In this document: positions 1-9,080 of the stretch, one piece after another | How positions within the stretch are numbered: the first letter of the stretch is position 1 | Layout of the letters: every line of letters starts with the position of its first letter | DNA from: Streptomyces sp. Je 1-369 | GTDB taxonomy: Bacteria; Actinomycetota; Actinomycetes; Streptomycetales; Streptomycetaceae | DNA length: 64,000 nucleotides | Direction of reading: 5' to 3' | Assembly (NCBI RefSeq): GCF_026810505.1 | Contig: NZ_CP101750.1 | Coordinates: 5,389,501 to 5,453,500, forward strand | Notes under the pieces: model-generated | Database searches by the model: none | Seen by the model: only the letters and a program-made list of their open reading frames with translations | What the model was told of the DNA's origin: nothing | Program-made: the position numbers and the translations under genes

Positions 1-217
1 GATGCCCGGTTTCGGCGCCCGGCTCGACCCCACGCGCGCGGACGCCGTGGTGCCGATCGTCCACCTGCTCCTGGGCCTGCCGATGGACGCCGGGGTTGGG
101 GCAGGGGCAGGGGCGGGGTCTGGGGCTGGGGTTGTGCTGCGGGCGGGTGCGGATGTGGGTGCGGAGGTGCGGGCGGTGGGGGCCGTCGGCGACGACTGCG
201 TGGGGGTGGACGGGTGA
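1..217 (+). CDS. 3' end of an unidentified protein (partial)
   Basis: Only the last 71 or so codons lie in the window; the start is to the left. The visible part begins with a normal-looking stretch (GFGARLDPTRADAVV, then IVHLLLGLP) and dissolves after about residue 28 into Gly/Ala/Val-rich low-complexity sequence. The TGA stop overlaps a GTG codon at 214, but that reading frame closes after 17 codons. In other Streptomyces the VWA gene before sucC often follows genes of a MoxR/DUF5682-type module, so this may be such a protein; that is inference from context and no domain can be recognised here. Confidence 0.5.
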   Translation, partial: MPGFGARLDPTRADAVVPIVHLLLGLPMDAGVGAGAGAGSGAGVVLRAGADVGAEVRAVGAVGDDCVGVDG

Positions 218-263
218 GTCAGGGGACTCGTGCGGCGGAGATATCGGCGGCGACCGTATGCGG

Positions 264-417
264 GTGAGCGGGGTGAACACGGTGGTTGGAGGGCTTGGCG
301 CGGCGTGGGCTGGTGGGGGCGACTACGTGGGGGCGGTGGGGTGAGCGGGGTGAACACGGTGACTGGACGGTTCGGCGTGGCGAGGGCTGGCGGTGGCGAC
401 TGCATCGGGGTGGCGGG
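264..417 (+). repeat. 77-nt tandem repeat, two clear copies
   Basis: Copies at 264-340 and 341-417 share the opening GTGAGCGGGGTGAACACGGT and the later core GGCTGG-GGCGACT. A third, degenerate copy seems to begin at 418 (GTGGAAGCGGTGAACGGTG). The period is not a multiple of three, which argues against a conserved coding role. Confidence 0.75.
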
Positions 418-729
418 GTGGAAGCGGTGAACGGTGCGGCTGGGGGAGTTGGTGCGGCCGTAGGCGAGACCGAGGGGGGGGGCTTGGCGGGCCGGGGGCG
501 GGGGGGCGAGGGGCCGGGGGGGGCGGGGGCGGCCGGGGGGCGGGGGGGCGGGGGGGGGGGTGGCGCGGCCGGGGGGTGGCGGGGCGAGGGCCGGGCCGGG
601 GGAGGGCGTGGGGCGGCCGGGGGGGGCGGGGGGTCGGGGTAGCCGGGGGGGCGGGATCGAAGGCGAGGGCCAGACCGAGGTCGAGGGCGCGGGTGCGGCC
701 GAGGGCGGCGGGCGAGCCGGGGTGGCCGG

Positions 730-882
730 GGGAGTTGGCGTGGTTGGGGGCGTGGTCGAAGGCGGGAGAGTCGGAGTGGCTGGGGGAGTTGGCGTGGTTG
801 AAGGGGGGGAGCCGGAGTGGGCGGGGGAGTTGGCGTGGTCGAGGGCGGGGGAGCCGCAGTGACTGAGGGAGTTGGCGTGGTC
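730..882 (+). repeat. 16-nt interspersed repeat, four copies
   Basis: The core GGGAGTTGGCGTGGT followed by T or C occurs at 730, 784, 825 and 867, with spacings of 54, 41 and 42 nt. The copies sit just upstream of, or inside, the low-complexity leader of the VWA gene, so they affect where its N-terminus can be placed. Confidence 0.8.
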
Positions 883-945
883 GGAGGCGGGGGACGCGGG
901 GGAGTCGGGGTGGTTGGGGGCGAGGTCGGAGGCCGGGGTGGTGGT

Positions 946-2136
946 GTGACTCGGGGTGCGGATGGCGGTGGTGAGCGGGTTCGGCGGTGGCGGCTTGTTC
1001 TGGGCGGGGAAGGTGGGGATGGCACTGGGTGTGTGCTTGGGGGGCGGGATGCGGCGATGGATGACGCCCTCGGGGCGTTGTACGGGGGCGTGAGGGAGAA
1101 GGGGGGCGAGGGGCGGCGGGAGCGGTCGGCGGGGCTCGGGGCGTCCGCGCCGTCCGTGGCGCGGTGGCTCGGGGACATCCGTACGTACTTCCCCTCGTCC
1201 GTCGTGCAGGTCATGCAGCGGGACGCCATCGACCGGCTGGGGCTGTCCACGTTGCTTCTGGAGCCCGAGATGCTGGAGGCCGTCGACGCGGACGTGCACC
1301 TGGTGGGCACGCTGCTCTCCCTCAACAAGGCCATGCCCGAGACGACCAAAGAGACCGCGCGGGCTGTCGTGCGCAAGGTCGTCGAGGACCTGGAGAAGCG
1401 CCTCGCGACGCGGACCCGCTCCGCGCTCACCGGCGCGCTCGACCGCAGCGCCCGCATCAGCAGGCCGCGCCACCACGACATCGACTGGAACCGCACGATC
1501 GCGGCCAACCTCAAGAACTACCTGCCGGAGCACCGGACGATCGTCCCCGAGCGGCTCATCGGGTACGGGCGGGCGTCCCGGTCGGTGAAGAAGGAGGTCA
1601 TCCTCTGCATCGACCAGTCCGGGTCGATGGCCGCGTCCGTCGTCTACGCCTCGGTGTTCGGGGCCGTGCTCGGTTCCATGCGGTCGCTCGACACCCGGCT
1701 CGTCGTCTTCGACACGAACGTCGTCGACCTGACCGACCAGCTCGACGACCCCGTGGACGTGCTCTTCGGCACTCAGCTGGGCGGCGGCACCGATATAAAT
1801 CGCGCCCTCGCCTACTGCCAGTCGCAGATCACCCGGCCCGCCGACACGGTCGTCGTCCTCATCAGCGACCTCTACGAGGGAGGCATCCGCGACGAGATGC
1901 TGAAGCGGGTCGCGGCGATGAAGGCGTCCGGGGTGCAGTTCGTGACGCTGCTCGCGCTCTCCGACGAGGGGACACCCGCGTACGACCGTGAGCACGCGGC
2001 GGCACTCGCGGCCCTCGACGCACCGGCCTTCGCCTGTACGCCGGACCTCTTCCCGGAGGTGATGGCCGCGGCGATCGAGAAGCGGCCCCTTCCGATACCG
2101 GACAGGGCGATACAGGTGCCGGGCTCCGCGGGCTGA
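946..2136 (+). CDS. VWA (von Willebrand factor type A) domain protein
   Basis: A cytoplasmic protein of 396 residues if started at GTG 946. A VWA domain fills the C-terminal half: the metal-ion site DQSGS lies around residues 223-227 (CIDQSGSMAAS), with the later GGGTDIN threonine and VVVLISDLYEGG aspartate completing a MIDAS-type site. The N-terminal half (ARWLGDIRTYFPSSVVQ, then RHHDIDWNRTIAANLK) is conserved in actinobacterial homologues. Such proteins usually work with MoxR-type AAA ATPases as chaperone-like modules. The start is uncertain: GTG 946 has GGAGG at 928-932 and puts RRWRLVLGGE near the N-terminus as in relatives, while ATG 817 would add a Gly/Val repeat leader. No signal peptide or membrane segment is visible. 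Confidence 0.85.
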   Translation: MTRGADGGGERVRRWRLVLGGEGGDGTGCVLGGRDAAMDDALGALYGGVREKGGEGRRERSAGLGASAPSVARWLGDIRTYFPSSVVQVMQRDAIDRLGLSTLLLEPEMLEAVDADVHLVGTLLSLNKAMPETTKETARAVVRKVVEDLEKRLATRTRSALTGALDRSARISRPRHHDIDWNRTIAANLKNYLPEHRTIVPERLIGYGRASRSVKKEVILCIDQSGSMAASVVYASVFGAVLGSMRSLDTRLVVFDTNVVDLTDQLDDPVDVLFGTQLGGGTDINRALAYCQSQITRPADTVVVLISDLYEGGIRDEMLKRVAAMKASGVQFVTLLALSDEGTPAYDREHAAALAALDAPAFACTPDLFPEVMAAAIEKRPLPIPDRAIQVPGSAG

Positions 2137-2228
2137 TCGCGGGAGCAACTGGAGCAAACGAAGGGTGTCCGACGCCACAGAGGCCGCCCGGCCACCACGG
2201 CGGCCGCGGGTTTTGCCGCGGTGACCAC

Positions 2229-2269
2229 GTGATCTGTGACCGTCATCACCGCCCAAATGTGATCTGTGA
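2229..2269 (+). promoter_or_regulatory. Direct repeat, possible operator upstream of sucC
   Basis: The 11-mer GTGATCTGTGA occurs exactly at 2229-2239 and 2259-2269, a spacing of 30 bp, close to three helical turns. It lies just upstream of the promoter-like sequence of the succinyl-CoA synthetase genes, which suggests a regulator binding on one face of the DNA. The protein is unknown. Confidence 0.4.
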
Positions 2270-2270
2270 T

Positions 2271-2300
2271 TTAGGGACCTACGTCCCGCGGCGATAACCT
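2271..2300 (+). promoter_or_regulatory. Possible sucCD promoter
   Basis: A TAACCT hexamer at 2295-2300 fits the actinobacterial -10 pattern TANNNT. TTAGGG lies 18 nt upstream as a poor -35 match. The call rests on position and -10 fit only. Confidence 0.25.
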
Positions 2301-2447
2301 GCGAGACGGACATGCCGCGTACCGGACTCCGTCCTACGCCTCCCTTGTGACAGCGCAGTCACGTTGCCCTCCGCGGCACGCCCACGCAGACAGCTGACCA
2401 CAAAGCAGCGAGATCGCAGCGAGATCACGGAAAAGGGACGGACGCGC

Positions 2448-3626
2448 GTGGACCTGTTCGAGTACCAGGCGAGGGACCTCTTCGCCAAGCACGGTGTACC
2501 GGTGCTGGCCGGTGAAGTCATCGACACGCCTGAGGCGGCGCGCGAGGCCACCGAGAAGCTGGGCGGCAAGTCGGTCGTCAAGGCACAGGTGAAGGTCGGT
2601 GGCCGCGGTAAGGCCGGCGGCGTGAAGCTGGCGGCGAACCCGGACGAGGCCGTCGCTCGTGCGACGGACATCCTCGGGATGGACATCAAGGGCCACACGG
2701 TCCACAAGGTGATGATCGCCGAGCTGTCCCCGGAGATCGAGGCGGAGTACTACGTCTCGTACCTCCTCGACCGCACCAACCGCACCTTCCTGGCCATGGC
2801 GTCGGTGCAGGGCGGCATGGACATCGAGGAGGTCGCCGAGAAGACCCCCGAGGCGCTCGCCAAGGTTCCGGTCGACTCCAACGAGGGCGTCACCATCGAG
2901 AAGGCCCGCGAGATCGTCGCGCTGGCGAAGTTCCCGGCCGAGGTGGCCGAGGGCGTCGCCGAGGCCATGGTGACCCTGTGGGAGACCTTCGTCGCCGAGG
3001 ACGCGCTCCTCGTCGAGGTCAACCCCCTCGTCAAGACCAAGGACGGCCGCATCCTGGCCCTGGACGGCAAGGTCTCGCTCGACGAGAACGCCGACTTCCG
3101 CCAGGCCGACCACGAGGCGCTCGAGGACAAGGACGCAGCCAACCCGCTCGAGGCTGCTGCCAAGGCCAAGGGCCTCAACTACGTCAAGCTCGAGGGCGAG
3201 GTCGGCATCATCGGCAACGGCGCGGGTCTCGTCATGAGCACCCTGGACGTCGTCGCGTACGCCGGTGAGGCGCACAACAACGTCAAGCCGGCCAACTTCC
3301 TCGACATCGGCGGCGGCGCTTCGGCCGAGGTCATGGCGAACGGCCTGGAGATCATCCTCGGCGACCCGGACGTCAAGTCCGTCTTCGTCAACGTCTTCGG
3401 TGGCATCACCGCCTGTGACGAGGTCGCCAACGGCATCGTCCAGGCGCTCGAGCTGCTCAAGTCCAAGGGCGAGGAAGTCACCAAGCCCCTGGTCGTGCGC
3501 CTCGACGGCAACAACGCGGAGCTGGGTCGCAAGATCCTCAGCGACGCCAACCACCCGCTCGTGCAGCGCGTGGACACCATGGACGGCGCGGCCGACAAGG
3601 CCGCCGAGCTCGCGGCCGCACGGTGA
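2448..3626 (+). CDS. sucC: Succinyl-CoA synthetase (ADP-forming) beta subunit
   Basis: TCA-cycle enzyme subunit that, with SucD, interconverts succinyl-CoA and succinate with substrate-level phosphorylation. The protein has 392 residues, normal for the family. It opens with [18 protein letters not shown], followed by the ATP-grasp nucleotide-binding part ([18 protein letters not shown]) and a C-terminal ligase domain with [20 protein letters not shown] chose GTG 2448 because it gives the canonical N-terminus and has an upstream AAAAGGGA; a longer reading frame begins at 2364 but adds unrelated Arg/Gln-rich sequence. sucD follows after 45 nt, so the two are most likely one operon ending at the strong terminator after sucD. 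Confidence 0.97.
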   Translation: MDLFEYQARDLFAKHGVPVLAGEVIDTPEAAREATEKLGGKSVVKAQVKVGGRGKAGGVKLAANPDEAVARATDILGMDIKGHTVHKVMIAELSPEIEAEYYVSYLLDRTNRTFLAMASVQGGMDIEEVAEKTPEALAKVPVDSNEGVTIEKAREIVALAKFPAEVAEGVAEAMVTLWETFVAEDALLVEVNPLVKTKDGRILALDGKVSLDENADFRQADHEALEDKDAANPLEAAAKAKGLNYVKLEGEVGIIGNGAGLVMSTLDVVAYAGEAHNNVKPANFLDIGGGASAEVMANGLEIILGDPDVKSVFVNVFGGITACDEVANGIVQALELLKSKGEEVTKPLVVRLDGNNAELGRKILSDANHPLVQRVDTMDGAADKAAELAAAR

Positions 3627-3671
3627 CATTGCGCGTCTCCGACACGACAAGGGACTAGGTACAGAACAGCC

Positions 3672-4556
3672 ATGGCTATCTTCCTCAACAAGGACAGCAA
3701 GGTCATCGTCCAGGGCATGACCGGTGCCACGGGCATGAAGCACACCAAGCTCATGCTGGGTGACGGCACGAACATCGTCGGCGGCGTGAACCCCCGCAAG
3801 GCGGGCACGAAGGTCGACTTCGACGGCACCGAGGTACCGGTCTTCGGCTCGGTCAAGGAGGCCATGGAGGCCACGGGCGCCAACGTGTCCGTCCTCTTCG
3901 TGCCGCCGGCCTTCTCCAAGGCCGCCGTCGTCGAGGCGATCGACGCGGAGATCCCCCTCGCCGTCGTCATCACCGAGGGCATCGCCGTCCACGACTCCGC
4001 CGCCTTCTGGGCGTACGCGAAGTCGAAGGGCAACAAGACCCGCATCATCGGCCCGAACTGCCCGGGTCTGATCACGCCGGGTCAGTCGAACGCGGGCATC
4101 ATCCCCGGCGACATCACCAAGCCGGGCCGCATCGGCCTGGTCTCGAAGTCCGGCACGCTGACGTACCAGATGATGTACGAGCTCCGTGACATCGGCTTCT
4201 CCTCGGCCGTCGGCATCGGTGGCGACCCGGTCATCGGTACGACGCACATCGACGCCCTCGAGGCGTTCGAGGCCGACCCCGACACCGACCTGATCGTCAT
4301 GATCGGTGAGATCGGCGGCGACGCGGAGGAGCGTGCGGCGGACTTCATCAAGGCGAACGTGACGAAGCCGGTCGTCGGTTACGTCGCGGGCTTCACGGCG
4401 CCCGAGGGCAAGACGATGGGCCACGCGGGTGCCATCGTCTCCGGCTCCTCCGGTACGGCTGCCGCGAAGAAGGAAGCCCTTGAGGCTGCCGGTGTGAAGG
4501 TCGGCAAGACGCCCACCGAGACGGCGAAGCTGGCGCGCGAGATCCTGGCGGGCTGA
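3672..4556 (+). CDS. sucD: Succinyl-CoA synthetase alpha subunit
   Basis: CoA-binding and phosphohistidine-bearing subunit of succinyl-CoA synthetase, 294 residues. The N-terminal Rossmann-like CoA-binding domain is seen in [15 protein letters not shown]; the ligase domain carries [11 protein letters not shown] and the active-site histidine in MGHAGA (about His251), which carries the phosphate between nucleotide and succinyl-CoA. ATG 3672 gives the standard start [15 protein letters not shown]. It lies 45 nt after sucC on the same strand, and a long hairpin with a T-tract 25 nt after its stop marks the operon end. Confidence 0.97.
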   Translation: MAIFLNKDSKVIVQGMTGATGMKHTKLMLGDGTNIVGGVNPRKAGTKVDFDGTEVPVFGSVKEAMEATGANVSVLFVPPAFSKAAVVEAIDAEIPLAVVITEGIAVHDSAAFWAYAKSKGNKTRIIGPNCPGLITPGQSNAGIIPGDITKPGRIGLVSKSGTLTYQMMYELRDIGFSSAVGIGGDPVIGTTHIDALEAFEADPDTDLIVMIGEIGGDAEERAADFIKANVTKPVVGYVAGFTAPEGKTMGHAGAIVSGSSGTAAAKKEALEAAGVKVGKTPTETAKLAREILAG

Positions 4557-4580
4557 CGTCCGTCGGTTGAGCAGTGTGTA

Positions 4581-4617
4581 AGCGGGCCCGCACCTTTGAG
4601 GTGCGGGCCCGCTTTTC
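4581..4617 (+). terminator. Intrinsic terminator of sucCD
   Basis: A perfect 15-bp stem (4581-4595 with 4599-4613), a 3-nt TTG loop, and a T-rich 3' flank (TTTTCT starting inside the arm). It also lies beyond the 3' end of the convergent gene that ends at 4698 and may act in both directions. Confidence 0.93.
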
Positions 4618-4648
4618 TGTGCCGCCTCTTGTTCTTCTTCGGCCGCGG

Positions 4649-4689
4649 GTGGGTGGGGGCTTGTCGCGCAGTTCCCCGCGCCCCTGGAA
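4649..4689 (+). repeat. Streptomyces-type intergenic repeat element
   Basis: The core CTTGTCGCGCAGTTCCCCGC followed by GCCCCTGG resembles a short element I recall as scattered in many copies between genes of Streptomyces chromosomes. Here it lies between the sucD terminator and the 3' end of the convergent gene. Copy number elsewhere in this genome cannot be seen from this window. Confidence 0.5.
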
Positions 4690-4697
4690 GCGTCCGG

Positions 4698-6011
4698 CTA
4701 CCTTGCCTGGGGTGTCAGGCGTTCCTGGCCGTTGGGGAGTTCTGCCCGGAGTTTTTCGCGGAGGGTGGTGTCCTCGTAGGTGAGGGGGCCCGGGCCCATG
4801 CGGGGTGGGACGCCGCTGATGGCGCGGCCGGGGGCCTGCGGGGGCTCGTAGTGGGTGGGGGCGTTTCTCAGGGTCAGGGCCGTCGCGCCGATGATCAGCG
4901 CCGTGAACGCGATGGCCGCGCGGGTCCAGAAGCGGGCCCGGTACTCGCTGCCGGTGCGGACGCGGTCGGCTTTCGGGAGCCGTAGCTTCTCGGCCCCGCC
5001 GACCTCGGCGAGGCGCCGGTGGAGCGCCTCGGGGTCCGCCAGGTCGGGCAGCCGCTCGGCGATCGTCTCGCGTGCGTGCAGGAGGCGGTTCGCGGTGGCG
5101 GGTGTGCTCGCCTCCGTCTCGGCCGCGGTCTCGGGCAGGTCCAGGCCGATGCCGTCGTAGAGCATCAGTGCGCGGCGCTGCGCGGGCGGCAGGCTGAGGA
5201 GTACGTCGAGGAAGGTGCGGTCGGCCGGCTGCGCGGGCGGAGCGTCCGGGTGGCGCTGGCTGGGGCGGAAGCGGTGCCAGGGGGACATCGCGTACTCGTA
5301 CGCCGCCGCGCGGACCCACCCCGCCGGGTCCCGGTCGACCGCCACCTCCGGCCAGCGCTGCCATGCCAGCTGGAAGGCGCGCTCCACCGACTCGTGGGCG
5401 AGGCCGCGCCGCCCGGTGAGCAGGTACGTCTGGCGTACGAGGCCGGGGGCGCAGTGGGCGCAGAGGGCGTCGAAGGCCTGAGCGGGGGTCTGGGCGGTGG
5501 TCTGGTCCGGAGGGTTGATGGCCTGGAGGCTGTTGGCCTGGGGGCGCGTCACGCGGACCGGGAGTGGGCGGATGTGGCCGTTGGGGGCGGGGGTGGCGTG
5601 GGTGGCGTGTGCGGCAGAGGTGGCGTGTGCTGCGGCGGGTGTCAGGGGGACGGGGGTCGGTGGTTTCGCTGCGCGCTTGGTTGCCGATTGCGGTCGCGAA
5701 GTCGACTTTCCGCCGGTGGTGGGTTTTGTCCTCAGGGGGTGTGCGTGCGACGTGGGGGGAGTGGGACCCGTCTCGGTTACGGCCTTCTCGAAGGTCGTAG
5801 TCGCGTTCGCGTTCGTGTGCGCGGTCAGGAGCTTCGCGTACGTCTCGCGTTTGCGGCCGCGCGGGGTGGCGCGGCCCGTTTCCCAGGAGCGGACCGTTTC
5901 GCGGGTGACGCCGATCTTCGCCGCGAGATCGGCATGGCTCAGCGACTTCGCCTCGCGCAGCCTGCGGCGTTCCTTGGGGGACGGCAGAGGCGTGGCAGGG
6001 CTCTGGGGCAT
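4698..6011 (-). CDS. HTH and sigma-70-like membrane-anchored regulator
   Basis: A 437-residue protein with an unusual layering. Residues about 10-62 form an XRE-type helix-turn-helix ([20 protein letters not shown]). A low-complexity Ala/Thr/Pro linker follows to about residue 170. Then come an ECF-sigma-region-2-like part ([19 protein letters not shown]) and a region-4-like part ([20 protein letters not shown]). Near the C-terminus there is one membrane helix ([17 protein letters not shown]), with about 50 residues beyond it. It probably binds DNA from the membrane. Start ATG 6011 has GGAG 9 nt upstream; a longer frame to 6110 has no such support. It is divergent from the PerM-like gene. Its targets are unknown, and whether it is a true sigma factor is doubtful. 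Confidence 0.8.
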   Translation of the reverse strand: MPQSPATPLPSPKERRRLREAKSLSHADLAAKIGVTRETVRSWETGRATPRGRKRETYAKLLTAHTNANATTTFEKAVTETGPTPPTSHAHPLRTKPTTGGKSTSRPQSATKRAAKPPTPVPLTPAAAHATSAAHATHATPAPNGHIRPLPVRVTRPQANSLQAINPPDQTTAQTPAQAFDALCAHCAPGLVRQTYLLTGRRGLAHESVERAFQLAWQRWPEVAVDRDPAGWVRAAAYEYAMSPWHRFRPSQRHPDAPPAQPADRTFLDVLLSLPPAQRRALMLYDGIGLDLPETAAETEASTPATANRLLHARETIAERLPDLADPEALHRRLAEVGGAEKLRLPKADRVRTGSEYRARFWTRAAIAFTALIIGATALTLRNAPTHYEPPQAPGRAISGVPPRMGPGPLTYEDTTLREKLRAELPNGQERLTPQAR

Positions 6012-6163
6012 CTCGGAATCTCCGCACCGTGGGCCGACGTACGGCGGGCGGGCCGGGCGTAGTCGACCTGCCGTACGAAAAAGTACATAAACGTATATTG
6101 GGCGACACATCCGATATTCGCCTGTTACGGGAAGAAAGCGCGTGTCGTTGGGAGCATGGCCGG

Positions 6164-7954
6164 GTGACCCAGACGACCGATCCCCACGCTTCGTCGCCGC
6201 CCGTGGAACCGTTGCGCGGACGGGCCCGCGACCGTTCTCCCGCCCTGGCCACCTGCGTGCTGGGCGGGGCTGTCGCCGCGGGCCTGGGGCTCGGCTCGTT
6301 CGCCGTACTGGTGATGGTGCTGTGGATCAGCTCGCCCTACCCGGACAGCGGGCCCGATGGGGCGCTGCACGTCGCCGCGGGGCTGTGGCTCCTTGCGCAC
6401 GGCACGGAGTTGGTCAGGACGGACACGCTGTCCGGGGCGGCCGCGCCGGTCGGGGTGACGCCGCTGCTGCTCGTCGTTCTGCCGAGCTGGCTGTTGCACC
6501 GGGCGGCGCGGGACGCGGCGTCGCCGGAGGAGCGCGGGCACGCGGCGCGTACGGCGTGGTCCGGGGTCGTGGGCGGGTATCTGCTGGTCGGCATGGCCGC
6601 GGCGGTGTATGCGACGGGTGGTGAGCTGCGGCCCGACTGGCTCAGTGTGGTCGTGCATGTACCGGCGCTGGCGGCGGGGGCGGCCGGGCTCGGGGTGTGG
6701 ACGGCGCGCGGGCGTCCGCGCGGGCCGCTCCCGGCGTTCCTGCGTCGCCCGCTCTCCGCCCTGCCCGACGGGGTACGTACCTCTCTCCGGGCCGCTCTCG
6801 TACGTGGCTTCCTCGCCCGGCGCCTCGCGGCGGCCGTCGTGCGGGCCGGGGTGGCGGGCGCGGCGGTTCTCGTCGGGGGTGGGGCGCTGCTCGTCGGAGT
6901 GTCGCTGGTGCTGCACGCGGGGCCGGTTCAGGACTCGTTCATGCAGGTCACAGACGTGTGGTCGGGGCGGCTCGCGGTACTTCTACTGGCTCTGGCGCTG
7001 GTGCCGAACGCCGCGGTGTGGGGGGCGTCCTACGGTCTCGGGCCCGGCTTCGTACTCGGCACGGGGACCGTCGCCGGGCCTCTCGCGGCGGGCTCGGCAC
7101 CGCTGCTGCCGCCCTTCCCGCTGCTCGCGGCCCTGCCGTCGCCGGGCCCGGGCTCGCCGCTGACCTGGGCGTCCGCGGCGGTGCCCGTGGGGGCGGGGCT
7201 CGTGGTCGCCTGGTGCACGGTCCATGCGGCAGCGCCCGCTTTCGGTGACCGGGACGAGGCGTGGTCCCGGGGCCGTACGGCTGCCGGGGCGGCGCTCGCG
7301 GCGGTGGTGTGCGGGCTGTCGACGGCGGCCCTCGCGGCCCTGGCGGGCGGCCCGATGGGCGTGGCGATGCTGTCCGACTTCGGGCCGGTGTGGTGGCAGA
7401 CGGGGGCTGCGGCGCTGGGCTGGTCGCTGCTGATCGGGGTGCCGGTGGCGCTCGCTCTGCGGGGGTGGCGACTGCGGAGGGCGCGCGCGGTCGGCAGGGA
7501 GCAGGAGTTGGCCGCGCTTCAGCAACCGGCCACGGGTGAGGAGCGGGAGACGGTTGACGCGGAGCAGCCGCCGTCCGGTGAGAGGGGGCGGGCTGGGCCG
7601 TCGTGGCTCAGGTTGCCCTCGTTGCCCTCGTTGCCCTCGTGGCGGATGCGGATGCGGATGCGGATGCGGGTGCCGCGGCCCCGGAGCTCGCCGCTGCCCG
7701 TTCCGGCGGCCGAGTCTGCCCTGGACGCTCCCGCGGACCAGCCGGTACAGGGTCAGGACGGCACACCGGAGCCGACCGGAAGCCCCGCCCCTGACATGCC
7801 GGACGCCCCGGTCTCCCCCTCCCCCACCTGGCACGACGAAGCCGCACGTGAAGCTCGGTGGGAGGCGTTGAAGGAGGAGGGGGAGCGGCTCTGGGAGCGG
7901 CGGGTGTCGCCACCGGAGGCGCCGGATTCGCCGGAGACGCCGGAGGCGCCCTGA
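6164..7954 (+). CDS. PerM-like (DUF6350) integral membrane protein
   Basis: A 596-residue polytopic membrane protein. About eight to ten hydrophobic segments lie in the first 450 residues (for example [20 protein letters not shown] and [13 protein letters not shown]), followed by a charged, disordered cytoplasmic tail. The position between sucD and purN and the topology match the actinobacterial DUF6350/PerM family, which is linked in mycobacteria to cell division and chronic-infection survival; function here is inferred. The tail contains two in-frame microrepeats, LPS in tandem and RM repeated four times, encoded by tandem 9-nt and 6-nt units at about 7614-7668. GTG 6164 is preferred because GGAG lies about 11 nt upstream. 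Confidence 0.8.
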   Translation: MTQTTDPHASSPPVEPLRGRARDRSPALATCVLGGAVAAGLGLGSFAVLVMVLWISSPYPDSGPDGALHVAAGLWLLAHGTELVRTDTLSGAAAPVGVTPLLLVVLPSWLLHRAARDAASPEERGHAARTAWSGVVGGYLLVGMAAAVYATGGELRPDWLSVVVHVPALAAGAAGLGVWTARGRPRGPLPAFLRRPLSALPDGVRTSLRAALVRGFLARRLAAAVVRAGVAGAAVLVGGGALLVGVSLVLHAGPVQDSFMQVTDVWSGRLAVLLLALALVPNAAVWGASYGLGPGFVLGTGTVAGPLAAGSAPLLPPFPLLAALPSPGPGSPLTWASAAVPVGAGLVVAWCTVHAAAPAFGDRDEAWSRGRTAAGAALAAVVCGLSTAALAALAGGPMGVAMLSDFGPVWWQTGAAALGWSLLIGVPVALALRGWRLRRARAVGREQELAALQQPATGEERETVDAEQPPSGERGRAGPSWLRLPSLPSLPSWRMRMRMRMRVPRPRSSPLPVPAAESALDAPADQPVQGQDGTPEPTGSPAPDMPDAPVSPSPTWHDEAAREARWEALKEEGERLWERRVSPPEAPDSPETPEAP

Positions 7955-7956
7955 CG

Positions 7957-8808
7957 TCAGTCCTGTTCGCCCAGGAGCGGCCGCAGCTGCTTCGGCAGCA
8001 GGTCCTCGCAGGACTGCTGCGACGCGCTGGTCAGAGCGTCGTCCACGCACGTGTAGTAGTCCCGGTACACCAGCTGCGCCGTGAACGTACCGGCCACCAT
8101 CAGGAGCGCCAGCGCGCCCGTGACCAGGCCGCTGATCGCCGCCGTCGTCTGCGGCCTCGTGCTGCTCGCCGTCGGGGCGGCCGCAGGCGTGGCGGGAGTC
8201 GGCGGGGTCGCCGGAGTCGCCGGAGTCGGCGGAGCGGACTGCGCGGCCGGTGTCGTCGCGTCCGGCTTGCGCTGCTTCGCACGCAGGGACTGGATCGCCC
8301 ACATCACCGCGAGCGCGCCGAGCAGCAGCGCAACGTACCGCCAGCCGAACAGGGCGAAGAAGAAGCCCCACATGCCGGAGAGCAGGGCGTACCGCGCGCG
8401 GCGCTGGGACGGGTCCGTCGGGTCCCACCGCATGCCCGAGCCGCTGCCGCCCGGCGACGACGGGTCTTCCTTGCCGGGGCCGCCGGGACCCCCGGGGCCG
8501 CCCGGACCGTTCTGCTGGCGCGGGCGGTCGCCGAAGCTGCCCTGCGAGCGGCCGGGCTGCCGGTCGCTCCACTGGCTGCCCCACGGCGACCCGTGGCCGT
8601 GGCCGCCGCCACCGGAGTCGTCGCCGTCCGGGGCGGAGTCGCCCGAGGGGCGGCGCGGCTGCCACGGCCGGTCCGGTGTCCCCTCCGGCGGCGGCGCGAA
8701 GGGGTTGTCGTCGTCCTTGCCCGTTCCCTGGGCACCCTGGCCCCGGGACTCGGGTCCCTGGGATTCCGGGTCCTGCGGCGGAGACGAAGGGCGGCTACGG
8801 TCCGGCAT
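7957..8808 (-). CDS. Proline/glycine-rich membrane protein of unknown function
   Basis: 283 residues. The first 150 are disordered and rich in Pro, Gly and Asp, including GGPGGPGGPGG. Two hydrophobic segments follow (SGMWGFFFALFGWRYVALLL and ISGLVTGALALLMVAGTFTA), separated by a Pro/Ala/Thr linker of PATP-type repeats. The C-terminal 40 residues contain two cysteines (YTCVDDALT, QQSCEDLL) on the outer side if the N-terminus is inside. ATG 8808 is preceded by AAGGGGAAG, while the extra codons of a longer frame look non-coding. It ends 2 nt from the convergent PerM-like gene. Family unknown to me; it is positionally conserved near purN in Streptomyces. Confidence 0.75.
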   Translation of the reverse strand: MPDRSRPSSPPQDPESQGPESRGQGAQGTGKDDDNPFAPPPEGTPDRPWQPRRPSGDSAPDGDDSGGGGHGHGSPWGSQWSDRQPGRSQGSFGDRPRQQNGPGGPGGPGGPGKEDPSSPGGSGSGMRWDPTDPSQRRARYALLSGMWGFFFALFGWRYVALLLGALAVMWAIQSLRAKQRKPDATTPAAQSAPPTPATPATPPTPATPAAAPTASSTRPQTTAAISGLVTGALALLMVAGTFTAQLVYRDYYTCVDDALTSASQQSCEDLLPKQLRPLLGEQD

Positions 8809-9080
8809 CAGGTGTGCGTCTTCCCCTTGGTAGGGCCGTGGCGGAGCCGTTGTGCGGCTCGACAACGCGGCGTTCTTCGGTATTCAGGCGCTTCCCCACA
8901 GACGCTACCTTCCGCCCGCGCCCCCGTCCCGTGAGGGGCGGTTCCGGGTGCCGGTATCGTTGCTGGCGGTCGGCCGCTTCGTAGGGTTCCCCGTATCGCG
9001 GGACCCGAAGCCTTCGTACGACCGTACAAAGATGCAACGACGCACCTTCGAAGTCGCATCCTCCTAGAAAGGGCCCCGCT

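Larger units (their letters stand above)
218..945. other. G-rich low-complexity tract between two genes
   Basis: About 730 bases with extreme strand asymmetry: the plus strand is dominated by G runs, the longest being 11 G at 550-560. It contains a degenerate 77-nt tandem repeat and a 16-nt dispersed repeat. Every plus-strand frame is interrupted or encodes only Gly/Arg-rich sequence, so I do not call a gene. The many runs of three or more G could form G-quadruplexes in the non-template DNA or in RNA. Long G homopolymers are also prone to sequencing length errors, so the exact length is uncertain. Confidence 0.75.
2137..2447. other. Upstream region of sucC
   Basis: A 311-base intergenic region. 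It holds a direct repeat at 2229 and 2259 and a weak promoter-like pair near 2271-2300. The stretch 2300-2430 shows no strong hairpin and no small gene that I can support. AAAAGGGA at about 2430-2437 is a plausible ribosome binding site for the GTG start of sucC at 2448. Confidence 0.6.

Noticed and set aside
264..882. CRISPR array
   Set aside because: The repeats are few, G-rich, of irregular spacing and without unique spacers of constant length. No cas gene is present.
219..1514. Pro/Arg-rich 431-codon minus-strand frame in the G-rich tract
   Set aside because: It is the reverse of G-run repeats (all Pro, Arg, Ser) and continues antisense into the VWA domain. Not a plausible protein.
2334..4424. 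696-codon minus-strand reading frame over sucC and sucD
   Set aside because: It is the mirror of two well-recognised genes. In high-GC DNA the antisense frames stay open by chance, and the product is Asp/Val/Leu-rich with no domain.
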